A stretch of 9,209 nt of DNA from contig CALLZQ010000319.1 in NCBI GenBank assembly GCA_937858255.1, positions 1-9,209 of the forward strand. The letters run 5' to 3'. The DNA comes from an uncultured Tabrizicola sp. (GTDB lineage: Bacteria; Pseudomonadota; Alphaproteobacteria; Rhodobacterales; Rhodobacteraceae). How positions within the stretch are numbered: the first letter of the stretch is position 1; each line of letters opens with the position of its first letter. This document shows, piece after piece, positions 1-6,104 of the stretch. The notes beneath the pieces are model-generated. The model was given only the letters and a program-made list of their open reading frames with translations, made no database searches and had not been told where the DNA came from. Both the position numbers and the translations under genes were made by a program.

Positions 1-25
1 TGGCTTTCGTCGCGGCCGAAAGCCA
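1..25. repeat. Perfect hairpin at the window's left edge
   Basis: TGGCTTTCG (1-9) is the exact reverse complement of CGAAAGCCA (17-25), giving a 9-bp stem around a 7-base loop. The stem may continue beyond the left edge. On the plus strand it is followed by a run of C, not T, so it is not a classical terminator in that direction; any T-tract for the minus strand would lie outside the window. It sits about 40 bases before the transporter start and could end an upstream transcript or be leader structure. Confidence 0.5.
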
Positions 26-64
26 TCCCCCCCAGGGTATTTGGGAACAGATGAAGAGGCGGAC

Positions 65-1219
65 GTGCGGCAGGCTCTGACAGTTCTGGCGATCTGGTGT
101 GCCGGGCTGGGGGCAGCGGCGCAATTTGGCAAGATCTCGATCCTCTATGCCGATTTTGCCACGCTGTATGCGGGGCAGACAGCCGAGGCGATCGGGCTGG
201 TCGTTTCGGTCGTGGGGATGGTCGGGCTGATCTTTGGCACCACGGCGGGGCTGATGGTCGAGCGGATCGGGCCGCGGCGGGCGATTGTCGCGGCGCTGGC
301 GATGGGGGCGGCGATGTCGGCCTTGCAGGCGCAGGTCTTGCCTTATGGGCTGATGTTGTTGAGCCGGCTGATCGAAGGGTTTTCGCATCTTGCCATTGTG
401 GTGGTCGGGCCGATGGTCATGGCGGGGGCGACCAGCGCGCGGTGGCGTGGCGCGGCGATGACCCTGTGGTCCAGCTTTTTTGGCGTGACCTATACCGTGC
501 TGGCCCTGTTGGCGCCCTGGCGGATTGAGGGGTTGTTTCTGGCGCATGCCCTGTGGATGGCGGGGTTGGCGCTGGTGTTGGCGGCGATCCTGCCGCCGGA
601 TGTCGCGCCTGCGCCGCGTGGGGGGGGGGCGGGGGGTCGGCTGGGTCAGCATCTGGAGATCTATCGCTCGCCCCGGATGGCGGCGCCGGCGATGGGTTTC
701 TTTTGCTATACCTTTCTCTATGTCGCGCTGCTGACGCTGTTGCCGGTGCAGATCCCGGGGGATTGGGCGGTTTGGGCAGCGGCGGCCATGCCCTTTGTCT
801 CGATTGCCTTGTCGCTGACTCTGGGGGTCTGGTTACTGTCGCGGCTGGCGCCGGTACGGCTGGTGCAATTGGGCTATGCGGTGGCGATACCGGGGTTTTT
901 GGGGCTGGCGCTGGTCTGGGGGCAGGCCGGGGCGATGACCTTTGCGGCGCTGTGGATCGCCGGGGCGCTGGGGCTGGTGCAGGGGGCGAGCTTTGCCGCC
1001 ATCCCGGCGCTGAACCCGACGACCGAGGGTCGGGCAAGGGCGGCGGGGGCGATTGCGCAACTGGGCAATCTTGGCACGACGACGGGGACGCCAGTGCTGG
1101 CGGCGATTCTGGCGGGGGCCGGCCCCGGGGGGCTGGCCCTGATCGCGCTGCTGGCCTGTGCCTTGGGGATCGCCCTGCACAGGTTGCAGGCGCGGCGGCG
1201 TCAAATCCTTTCGACCTGA
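65..1219 (+). CDS. MFS transporter (substrate unknown)
   Basis: This is an inner-membrane major facilitator superfamily permease of about 384 residues, almost entirely hydrophobic, consistent with about 12 membrane helices in two halves. The loop between helices 2 and 3 has the MFS motif A in the form G-L-M-V-E-R-I-G-P-R-R (residues 62-72). A glycine/arginine-rich stretch (185-192) lies in the expected central cytoplasmic loop. I chose GTG at 65 because AAGAGG (54-59) precedes it at 5-base spacing. An in-frame TTG at 41 is possible, and the frame stays open to the left edge, so a longer N-terminus cannot be excluded. Substrate and transport direction (uptake or efflux) cannot be read from the sequence. 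The 3' end overlaps the convergent rhodanese gene by 19 bases. The family call is firm; the start is moderately sure. Confidence 0.9.
   Translation: MRQALTVLAIWCAGLGAAAQFGKISILYADFATLYAGQTAEAIGLVVSVVGMVGLIFGTTAGLMVERIGPRRAIVAALAMGAAMSALQAQVLPYGLMLLSRLIEGFSHLAIVVVGPMVMAGATSARWRGAAMTLWSSFFGVTYTVLALLAPWRIEGLFLAHALWMAGLALVLAAILPPDVAPAPRGGGAGGRLGQHLEIYRSPRMAAPAMGFFCYTFLYVALLTLLPVQIPGDWAVWAAAAMPFVSIALSLTLGVWLLSRLAPVRLVQLGYAVAIPGFLGLALVWGQAGAMTFAALWIAGALGLVQGASFAAIPALNPTTEGRARAAGAIAQLGNLGTTTGTPVLAAILAGAGPGGLALIALLACALGIALHRLQARRRQILST
620..636 (+). repeat. G10-C-G6 homopolymer tract inside the MFS gene
   Basis: Ten consecutive G (620-629), one C, then six G (631-636). The tract encodes Gly-Gly-Gly-Ala-Gly-Gly within the predicted cytoplasmic loop between the two halves of the transporter. 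A slip of one base would truncate the protein. The reading frame is intact here. Confidence 0.85.
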
Positions 1220-1560
1220 CCGCCGGCGGCGACCCAATCGCCGAGGCCGCCAAGGTTATGGACCTGATCGTAGCCCATGCGCGCCAGCGTCTGTGCGGCC
1301 ATGGACGAACGCCCGCCCGAGGCACAGTAGAGCGCCACGGGTTTATTGTGTGAAATCAGGCAGTCGGCGGATTTCGGGTCGCATTTCAGCCCGAGAATAG
1401 ACAGCGGGATGACCTGTGCGCCCTTGGCCTTGCCCGAGGCGCGGACCTCGGCCATTTCGCGGACATCGACAAGGCTCATCTCGCCCGAGGCGACCAGCCG
1501 CGAGATTTCGTCGGGGGTCAGGCTGGGCTGGGGCGGGGCAGAACGCATGAAGTTGAACAT
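1201..1560 (-). CDS. Single-domain rhodanese-like protein
   Basis: This is a 119-residue, probably cytoplasmic rhodanese-fold protein that would carry sulfur as a cysteine persulfide (sulfurtransferase type). The active-site loop is C79-A-S-G-G-R84-S, with the catalytic cysteine and closing arginine of the CxxGxR pattern. The upstream D32-V-R-E and the C-terminal G104-G-L-G-D-W segments are also typical. It has no signal peptide or membrane helix and is close to the usual length of a stand-alone domain. The start was set at 1560, not at the ATG at 1593, because GAGGAG sits 6 bases before it. Two extra cysteines (C60, C67) precede the active site. The gene stands alone, with an AT-rich upstream region, and converges on the MFS gene. 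The family call is firm; the sulfur donor and acceptor are unknown. Confidence 0.92.
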   Translation of the reverse strand: MFNFMRSAPPQPSLTPDEISRLVASGEMSLVDVREMAEVRASGKAKGAQVIPLSILGLKCDPKSADCLISHNKPVALYCASGGRSSMAAQTLARMGYDQVHNLGGLGDWVAAGGQVERI

Positions 1561-1584
1561 CGCAAACTCCTCAGGGGGTGGTAG

Positions 1585-1616
1585 CTTATACATATATAAA
1601 AAAATGAATGTGTAAA
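1585..1616 (-). promoter_or_regulatory. AT-rich promoter region of the rhodanese gene
   Basis: This is the only strongly AT-rich stretch in the window. Read on the minus strand it has a -35-like TTTACA (1616-1611) and -10-like hexamers TATATG (1596-1591) and TATAAG (1590-1585). Their spacings (14 and 20 bases) are not ideal, so the exact elements are uncertain. TTATA (1586-1590) and TATAA (1595-1599) form a short inverted repeat that could also be an operator. Confidence 0.45.
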
Positions 1617-1657
1617 GGGGCAGCCAGTGGCAAAGGCCATCCGGCGGCCCTTGTCAA

Positions 1658-1726
1658 AGCCAGCGACAGGGCTGGCTGTGCCCGCCTGCTGCGAAAAGCA
1701 GCAAAACCGCTGCGGTTTCCGCAGCG
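1658..1726. repeat. Cluster of inverted repeats upstream of uvrA
   Basis: Three stems follow one another: AGCCAGC/GCTGGCT (1658-1664 with 1671-1677), TGCTGC/GCAGCA (1687-1692 with 1698-1703), and a perfect 8-bp stem CGCTGCGG/CCGCAGCG (1708-1715 with 1719-1726) closed by TTT. A fourth pairing, AAACCGC/GCGGTTT (1704-1710 with 1712-1718), shares bases with the last stem, so the two are mutually exclusive. A T-rich but interrupted stretch follows on the plus strand (1727-1749). Function is not evident: leader structure, a small RNA with its terminator, or a leftover repeat. Confidence 0.5.
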
Positions 1727-1727
1727 T

Positions 1728-1742
1728 GTTTACTTTTCGTTC
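1728..1742 (+). promoter_or_regulatory. Candidate LexA (SOS) box of uvrA
   Basis: GTTT-ACTTTTC-GTTC has the direct-repeat architecture and exact 7-base spacing of the alphaproteobacterial LexA site GTTC-N7-GTTC, with one mismatch in the first half. It ends 65 bases before the uvrA start codon. LexA control of uvrA through this motif is established knowledge for Rhodobacter sphaeroides; that this copy binds LexA is inference. Confidence 0.55.
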
Positions 1743-1797
1743 TCATTTTGCGATTGGAGACTCGGCGCATTCGGCCTATGTGTGGTCCGGTGTTGCC

Positions 1798-1807
1798 GGG
1801 GGTGATC
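1798..1807 (+). promoter_or_regulatory. Extended ribosome binding site of uvrA
   Basis: GGGGGTGATC lies directly before ATG 1808 and matches the complement of the usual 16S rRNA 3' end, GGAGGTGATC, at nine of ten positions. The G-rich core sits 5 bases from the ATG. This decides the uvrA start against in-frame TTG 1748 and ATG 1778, which lack such a site at suitable spacing. Confidence 0.65.
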
Positions 1808-4666
1808 ATGGCCGAGCAGAAGTTCATCGAGGTACGCGGCGCGCGCGAGCATAACCTCAAGGGCATTGACGTCGATATTCCGCGCGATCAGTTGGTGGTG
1901 ATCACCGGGCTGTCGGGGTCGGGCAAGTCGAGCCTCGCCTTTGACACGATCTATGCCGAGGGGCAGCGGCGCTATGTCGAATCGCTGTCGGCCTATGCGC
2001 GCCAGTTCCTCGACATGATGGGCAAGCCGGATGTCGATCACATCTCGGGCCTGTCGCCGGCGATTTCGATCGAGCAGAAGACCACCTCAAAGAACCCGCG
2101 CTCGACCGTCGGCACGGTGACCGAGATTTATGACTATCTGCGCCTGCTGTTCGCCCGGGTCGGCACGCCCTACAGCCCGGCGACGGGCCTGCCGATCACG
2201 GCGATGCAGGTGCAGGATATGGTGGACGCGGTGATGGCGATGCCCGAGGGCACGCGCGCCTATCTGCTGGCCCCCATCGTGCGCGACCGCAAGGGCGAGT
2301 ACAAGAAAGAGTTCCTCGAACTGCGCAAGCAGGGTTTTCAGCGCGTAAAGGTGAATGGCCAGTTTCATGAGCTGGAAGAGCCGCCGGTGCTGGACAAGAA
2401 ATTCCGCCACAATATCGACGTGGTGGTGGACCGCATCGTGGTGCGCGAGGGGATCGAGACCCGGCTGGCCGACAGCTTCCGCACCGCGCTGAACCTTGCC
2501 GACGGGATCGCGGTGATCGAAACCGCGCCCAGTGAGGGCGAGGGCGAGCGCATCACCTATTCCGAGAAATTCGCCTGCCCCGTCTCGGGCTTTACCATCG
2601 CGGAAATCGAGCCGCGGCTGTTTTCGTTCAACGCGCCCTTTGGGGCCTGCCCGGCCTGTGACGGGCTGGGGGTGGAGCTGTTTTTTGATGAGCGTCTGGT
2701 GGTGCCCGATCAGGGGCTGACACTGATGCAAGGGGCCATCGCGCCGTGGTCAAAGTCGAAATCGCCTTATTTCACCCAGACCATCGAGGCATTGTCGCGC
2801 CACTATGGCTTTGACCGCAAAAAGAAATGGAAAGACCTGCCTGAAAATGTGCAGCAGCTTTTCCTCTATGGCTCCAAGGGCGAAGAGATCGAGTTCCGCT
2901 ATGATGAGGGCGGGCGGATTTATCAGGTCAAGCGGGTGTTCGAGGGGGTGATCCCCAATATGGAACGCCGCTACCGCGAGACCGACAGCGCCTGGAGCCG
3001 CGAAGAGATGGAGCGGTTCCAGAACAACCGCGCCTGCGGCAGTTGCGGCGGCTACCGGCTGAAGCCCGAGGCCCTGGCGGTCAAGATCGCAGGTAAGCAT
3101 ATCGGCCATGTCACCGAAATGTCGATCAAAGAGGCCCATGCCTGGATCGGCACGGTGCCCGAGGCGCTGACCAATCAGAAGAATGAAATCGCCCGCGCCA
3201 TCCTGAAGGAAATTCGTGAGCGGCTGGGTTTTCTGGTCAATGTCGGCCTCGATTACCTGACACTTTCGCGCAATGCCGGCACGCTTTCCGGTGGGGAAAG
3301 CCAGCGGATCCGGCTGGCCAGCCAGATCGGCTCGGGCCTGACCGGGGTGCTGTATGTGCTGGATGAACCAAGCATCGGTCTGCATCAGCGTGACAATGAC
3401 CGGCTCTTGACCACGCTGAAAAACCTGCGCGATCAGGGCAATACCGTGCTGGTGGTCGAACATGACGAGGATGCGATCCGCGAGGCGGATTACGTCTTTG
3501 ACATCGGCCCGGGCGCCGGGGTGCATGGCGGGCAGGTGGTTAGCCACGGCACGCCCCGCGCGGTGGCCGAGGATCCGGCCAGCCTGACCGGGCAGTACCT
3601 GTCGGGTCAGCGCGAGATTGCGGTGCCCAAGACCCGGCGCAAGGGCCATGGCAAGACCCTGACCGTGGTAGGCGCCACCGGCAACAACCTCAAGACCGTG
3701 ACGGCGAAATTCCCGCTGGGGAAATTCGTTTGCGTGACCGGGGTTTCGGGCGGCGGCAAATCCACGCTGACCATCGAGACACTGTTCAAGACGGCGGCGA
3801 TGAAGCTGAACGGCGCGCGGGAAACCCCGGCGCCTTGTGAGACGATCACCGGCTTTGAACATCTCGACAAGGTGATCGACATTGACCAGCGCCCGATCGG
3901 GCGCACCCCGCGCAGTAACCCCGCCACCTATACCGGCGCCTTTACCCCGATCCGCGACTGGTTTGCGGGCCTGCCCGAGGCCAAGGCGCGCGGCTATCAG
4001 CCCGGGCGCTTTTCCTTTAACGTCAAAGGTGGGCGGTGTGAGGCTTGTCAGGGCGATGGCGTCATCAAGATCGAGATGCACTTCCTGCCCGATGTCTATG
4101 TGACCTGCGAGACCTGCAAGGGCCATCGCTACAACCGCGAAACGCTGGAGATCAAGTTCAAGGGCAAGTCGATTTCCGACGTGCTGGATATGACCTGCGA
4201 AGATGCGCAAGAGTTTTTCAGCGCCGTGCCTGCGATCCGCGAAAAGATGGATGCGCTTTGCCAAGTGGGGCTTGGCTATATCAAGGTGGGCCAACAGGCG
4301 ACGACCCTCTCGGGCGGTGAGGCGCAGCGGGTCAAGCTGTCCAAGGAGCTCAGCCGCCGGGCGACGGGGCGCACGCTCTACATTCTCGATGAACCGACCA
4401 CGGGTTTGCATTTCGAAGATGTGCGCAAACTGCTGGAGGTGCTGCACGAACTGGTCGAGCAGGGCAATACCGTGGTGGTGATCGAGCATAATCTCGATGT
4501 CATCAAGACCGCCGACTGGATCATCGACATCGGGCCCGAGGGTGGCGATGGCGGTGGTCAGATCGTCGCCGAAGGCACGCCCGAACAGGTGGCCAAGGTC
4601 GAGGCCAGCCATACCGGGCGTTATCTCAAGGACATGCTGCGCCCGCGCCGCGTCGCGGCCGAATAG
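1808..4666 (+). CDS. uvrA: Excinuclease ABC subunit A (UvrA)
   Basis: This is the DNA-damage recognition ATPase of nucleotide excision repair; a UvrA dimer with UvrB finds bulky lesions in the cytoplasm. The 952 residues match full length. ABC domain 1 has Walker A G34-LSGSGK-S41, signature L493-SGGE, Walker B L518-D519-E520-P and a VEHD His-loop. ABC domain 2 has Walker A G645-VSGGGK-S652, signature L834-SGGE, Walker B L860-D861-E862-P and a IEHN His-loop. Zinc site 2 is complete (C744, C747, C767, C770). Zinc site 1 has C257, C281 and C284, but serine at 260 where E. coli has the fourth cysteine. The N-terminus, with [10 protein letters not shown], fits ATG 1808. A LexA-like box lies upstream. 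The gene appears monocistronic: 138 bases separate it from the next gene. Identification is certain. Confidence 0.98.
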   Translation: MAEQKFIEVRGAREHNLKGIDVDIPRDQLVVITGLSGSGKSSLAFDTIYAEGQRRYVESLSAYARQFLDMMGKPDVDHISGLSPAISIEQKTTSKNPRSTVGTVTEIYDYLRLLFARVGTPYSPATGLPITAMQVQDMVDAVMAMPEGTRAYLLAPIVRDRKGEYKKEFLELRKQGFQRVKVNGQFHELEEPPVLDKKFRHNIDVVVDRIVVREGIETRLADSFRTALNLADGIAVIETAPSEGEGERITYSEKFACPVSGFTIAEIEPRLFSFNAPFGACPACDGLGVELFFDERLVVPDQGLTLMQGAIAPWSKSKSPYFTQTIEALSRHYGFDRKKKWKDLPENVQQLFLYGSKGEEIEFRYDEGGRIYQVKRVFEGVIPNMERRYRETDSAWSREEMERFQNNRACGSCGGYRLKPEALAVKIAGKHIGHVTEMSIKEAHAWIGTVPEALTNQKNEIARAILKEIRERLGFLVNVGLDYLTLSRNAGTLSGGESQRIRLASQIGSGLTGVLYVLDEPSIGLHQRDNDRLLTTLKNLRDQGNTVLVVEHDEDAIREADYVFDIGPGAGVHGGQVVSHGTPRAVAEDPASLTGQYLSGQREIAVPKTRRKGHGKTLTVVGATGNNLKTVTAKFPLGKFVCVTGVSGGGKSTLTIETLFKTAAMKLNGARETPAPCETITGFEHLDKVIDIDQRPIGRTPRSNPATYTGAFTPIRDWFAGLPEAKARGYQPGRFSFNVKGGRCEACQGDGVIKIEMHFLPDVYVTCETCKGHRYNRETLEIKFKGKSISDVLDMTCEDAQEFFSAVPAIREKMDALCQVGLGYIKVGQQATTLSGGEAQRVKLSKELSRRATGRTLYILDEPTTGLHFEDVRKLLEVLHELVEQGNTVVVIEHNLDVIKTADWIIDIGPEGGDGGGQIVAEGTPEQVAKVEASHTGRYLKDMLRPRRVAAE

Positions 4667-4706
4667 CGGCGTCGTCGGCAGTTTACGTTACGGCAACAAT
4701 GTGGCC

Positions 4707-4728
4707 GGGCGGCGCCGAATTGCCGCCC
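4707..4728 (+). repeat. GC-rich hairpin after uvrA
   Basis: GGGCGGC (4707-4713) pairs with GCCGCCC (4722-4728) around an 8-base loop, 41 bases after the uvrA stop codon. No T-run follows, so it is at best a weak or Rho-assisted end of the uvrA transcript, or 3'-end structure. Nothing else is evident in the gap 4667-4804. Confidence 0.35.
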
Positions 4729-4804
4729 AATGGTCCCCAAATGGTCGCTTCCCCGCCCGGATTGTCGCGCAGAAAGGGGGGGTATCTCGGCTATGGGGGC
4801 CATT

Positions 4805-5278
4805 ATGAACAAGGCAAAGACAATTTCGAGCATGTCCTTCCGCTTGATCGCTCTGATCAGCGTGTTGGCCTGGTTATGGATGTTGGTAGGATTTCACGCC
4901 TCGGGGCCGGAGCTGGCGATGTTGCGCGTGGGTATCCTTGGCCTCGGGGTCTTGCTCAGCATGGTGCTGACCTTGTTCCCGCGCTGGGGGCATCTGATGG
5001 TGCTGGGGGCCAGCTATGCCATGGTCTTCGGCTTTATCTTCGGGCTGGCGGGTCAGGGCGCGGGGGGCATTCAGACGGTTGAGGTTGCGATTGATGGCTA
5101 TCCTGCTGCGCGGCAGGCCATGGTCGTCAGCCGCGAAGAGATTACCGAACGTGCCCTGTTCGAGACGCTGATGGCGCGGGCGGCGACGCAGGATCAGCCT
5201 GCCTTTGCCGATGCCTCGGATTTCGCGGTGCAAACGGTTGGGCGTTCCGGCTTTTCGCCCATGGATCTGGGGTTCTGA
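4805..5278 (+). CDS. Small three-helix membrane protein, function unknown
   Basis: I do not recognise a named family. The 157-residue product has three hydrophobic segments (about residues 12-30, 40-58 and 63-82) and then a soluble C-terminal half (about 84-157) with acidic and alanine-rich stretches and no cysteine. A short basic N-terminus (M-N-K-A-K) precedes the first helix, and no clear cleavable signal peptide is seen. The start is uncertain: ATG 4805 follows a GGGGG run at 5 bases, while in-frame ATG 4793 follows a longer G-run at 10 bases and adds four residues. It lies downstream of uvrA on the same strand but 138 bases away, and ends at a strong terminator, so it may have its own promoter. 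GC content and codon use look like those of its neighbours, so it is probably a real but uncharacterised inner-membrane protein. Confidence 0.75.
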   Translation: MNKAKTISSMSFRLIALISVLAWLWMLVGFHASGPELAMLRVGILGLGVLLSMVLTLFPRWGHLMVLGASYAMVFGFIFGLAGQGAGGIQTVEVAIDGYPAARQAMVVSREEITERALFETLMARAATQDQPAFADASDFAVQTVGRSGFSPMDLGF

Positions 5279-5303
5279 GGCGCGCGCCTTCCACACAGAT
5301 CGA

Positions 5304-5332
5304 AAAAGGCCCCCTGAATCAGGGGGCCTTTT
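5304..5332. terminator. Strong bidirectional Rho-independent terminator
   Basis: AAAAGGCCCCCTGA (5304-5317) is the exact reverse complement of TCAGGGGGCCTTTT (5319-5332). The GC-rich stem is flanked by A-runs and T-runs, giving T-tracts on both strands. It lies between two convergent genes, 26 bases after the plus-strand stop and 13 bases beyond the minus-strand stop, so it can end both transcripts. Confidence 0.92.
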
Positions 5333-5344
5333 CGCCTGCGAACG

Positions 5345-5746
5345 TCAGTTCAGGATTTTCTCGGCCAGACCGACCAGCGCCAGCACTTCCAGCGTATCGG
5401 GGCGGACCTGATAGACATAGTCCTGATAACGCACATAGCTGCCGTCACGCAGCCCCAGCCGCAGCGGATCCGAGATCAGCACCCAGTCGTCGCCCTGAAT
5501 ATAATCGCCGACCGCGATGGAATGATATGCCTGCGGCTCGGCTTTCTTGGCCTGACCTGGCGGTACGCAGGGCGGGTTCTTTTTGGCAAGGCCCGGGGGG
5601 CAATGCAGGCCATGGGCAGGCGCATGGGCCTGCCCGTTTTTCCAGTTGGCCCCATGGCCCTTGCCCGGCTTTTCTGCGAGGACCGGGCCGGCGAGGCCCA
5701 GCCCAGCCACGCAGGCAAGGGCGATCATGCGAAACGAGGGGTTCAT
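5345..5746 (-). CDS. Secreted RcnB-like small protein
   Basis: A 133-residue exported protein. Residues 1-24 form a Sec signal peptide: basic N-region, hydrophobic core, and V-L-A before likely cleavage at 24/25. The mature N-terminal part is basic and rich in Gly, His and Pro, with a tandem motif C49-P-P-G-L-A-K-K and C60-V-P-P-G-Q-A-K-K whose two cysteines could form a disulfide. The C-terminal part (about 77-133) alternates short strands with a Y-V-R-Y-x-D-Y-V-Y-x-V core resembling the C-terminal part of RcnB-type periplasmic proteins; that match is by eye. No catalytic motif is seen. The start is supported by AAAGGAT upstream. It lies 59 bases after the DUF2892 gene on the same strand and may be its last cotranscribed gene, ending at the terminator 5304-5332. 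The role is unknown (cell-envelope or metal-related at most). It has no relation to UvrA, although the neighbourhood could invite a wrong name. Confidence 0.85.
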   Translation of the reverse strand: MNPSFRMIALACVAGLGLAGPVLAEKPGKGHGANWKNGQAHAPAHGLHCPPGLAKKNPPCVPPGQAKKAEPQAYHSIAVGDYIQGDDWVLISDPLRLGLRDGSYVRYQDYVYQVRPDTLEVLALVGLAEKILN

Positions 5747-5749
5747 GGC

Positions 5750-5777
5750 AGTATCCTTTCTTTTCGTCGGGGATACT
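5750..5777 (-). promoter_or_regulatory. Hairpin that could mask the RcnB-like gene's ribosome binding site
   Basis: In the minus-strand transcript AGTATCC (5777-5771) can pair with GGATACT (5756-5750), a perfect 7-bp stem with a 14-base purine-rich loop. The 3' arm contains the GGA of the AAAGGAT ribosome binding site and ends 3 bases before the ATG at 5746. When formed, it would hide part of the site. Whether it regulates translation is inference. Confidence 0.45.
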
Positions 5778-5805
5778 ACGCATCAGCGGGCCAATCGTTC
5801 CCGGT

Positions 5806-6015
5806 TCAGGCCTGTTTGAGCGGACAGGTGCTGAGGCCAAGGATCGAATACAGCGGGCAAGAGGACATCAGCCCGGTCGCCAGCGGCACGATGCCGATCA
5901 GTTTTGCATAATGCCAGAACCCGGCACCGTTATCGAAGAAGAACCAGACCAGCAGGGCCAGTCCGACGACGATACGCAGGATGCGGTCGATCCCGCCGAC
6001 ATTGGTCTTGAACAT
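5806..6015 (-). CDS. DUF2892 (YgaP-type) two-helix membrane protein
   Basis: The 69-residue product has the layout of the DUF2892 family, which matches the membrane part of E. coli YgaP. It opens with N5-V-G-G-I-D-R-I-L-R, the usual family signature, followed by helix 1 (about 12-27), a short loop, and helix 2 (about 35-51). The C-terminal tail has S52-C53-P-L-Y and C64-P-L, conserved-looking cysteines at the membrane surface. ATG 6015 is preceded by AAAGGAA at 6 bases; an upstream in-frame start at 6063 has no such site. It lies 85 bases downstream of the Crp/Fnr regulator on the same strand and may be cotranscribed with it or controlled by it. In YgaP this domain is fused to a rhodanese; here the rhodanese is a separate gene at 1201-1560. 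The family call is firm; the biochemical role is not known. Confidence 0.9.
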   Translation of the reverse strand: MFKTNVGGIDRILRIVVGLALLVWFFFDNGAGFWHYAKLIGIVPLATGLMSSCPLYSILGLSTCPLKQA

Positions 6016-6036
6016 GGGAATTTCCTTTCGGCTGCA

Positions 6037-6104
6037 ACCCGCCCGATCGCGGGTCATGGTCACAGCCTAGATCCGGCGGCCACCCGCGTCTGTGATCTGG
6101 TCAC
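6037..6104 (-). promoter_or_regulatory. Candidate control region of the DUF2892 gene
   Basis: Two inverted repeats lie upstream of the DUF2892 start. GTGA-TCTGG-TCAC (6092-6104) resembles a Crp-type site but has 5 instead of 6 central bases, and it overlaps the regulator's stop codon. ACCCGC/GCGGGT (6037-6042 with 6049-6054) is a 6-bp hairpin in the leader. Use by the adjacent Crp/Fnr protein is conjecture. Confidence 0.3.

Noticed and set aside
41..64. TTG 41 as start of the MFS transporter
   Set aside because: The added residues are polar and atypical; GTG 65 has a better-placed AAGAGG. The frame is open to the left edge, so this is a preference, not proof.
417..1353. Long frames on both strands across the MFS and rhodanese genes
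   Set aside because: They are shadows of the transporter gene; translations are Pro/Arg-rich or Gly-rich without domains, and the MFS frame is clearly the real one.
1748..1807. Longer N-terminus for UvrA from TTG 1748 or ATG 1778
   Set aside because: The extra residues do not resemble UvrA and no well-spaced ribosome binding site precedes them, whereas ATG 1808 has an extended one.
2750..4612. 620-codon open frame antisense to uvrA
   Set aside because: It lies entirely opposite the certain uvrA gene. In GC-rich genomes with strong third-position bias such antisense frames are common. Its product is rich in His, Arg, Gly and Ala with no recognisable domain.
4729..4746. Direct repeat AATGGTC (4729-4735 and 4740-4746)
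   Set aside because: Seven bases repeated once is expected by chance and has no other supporting context.
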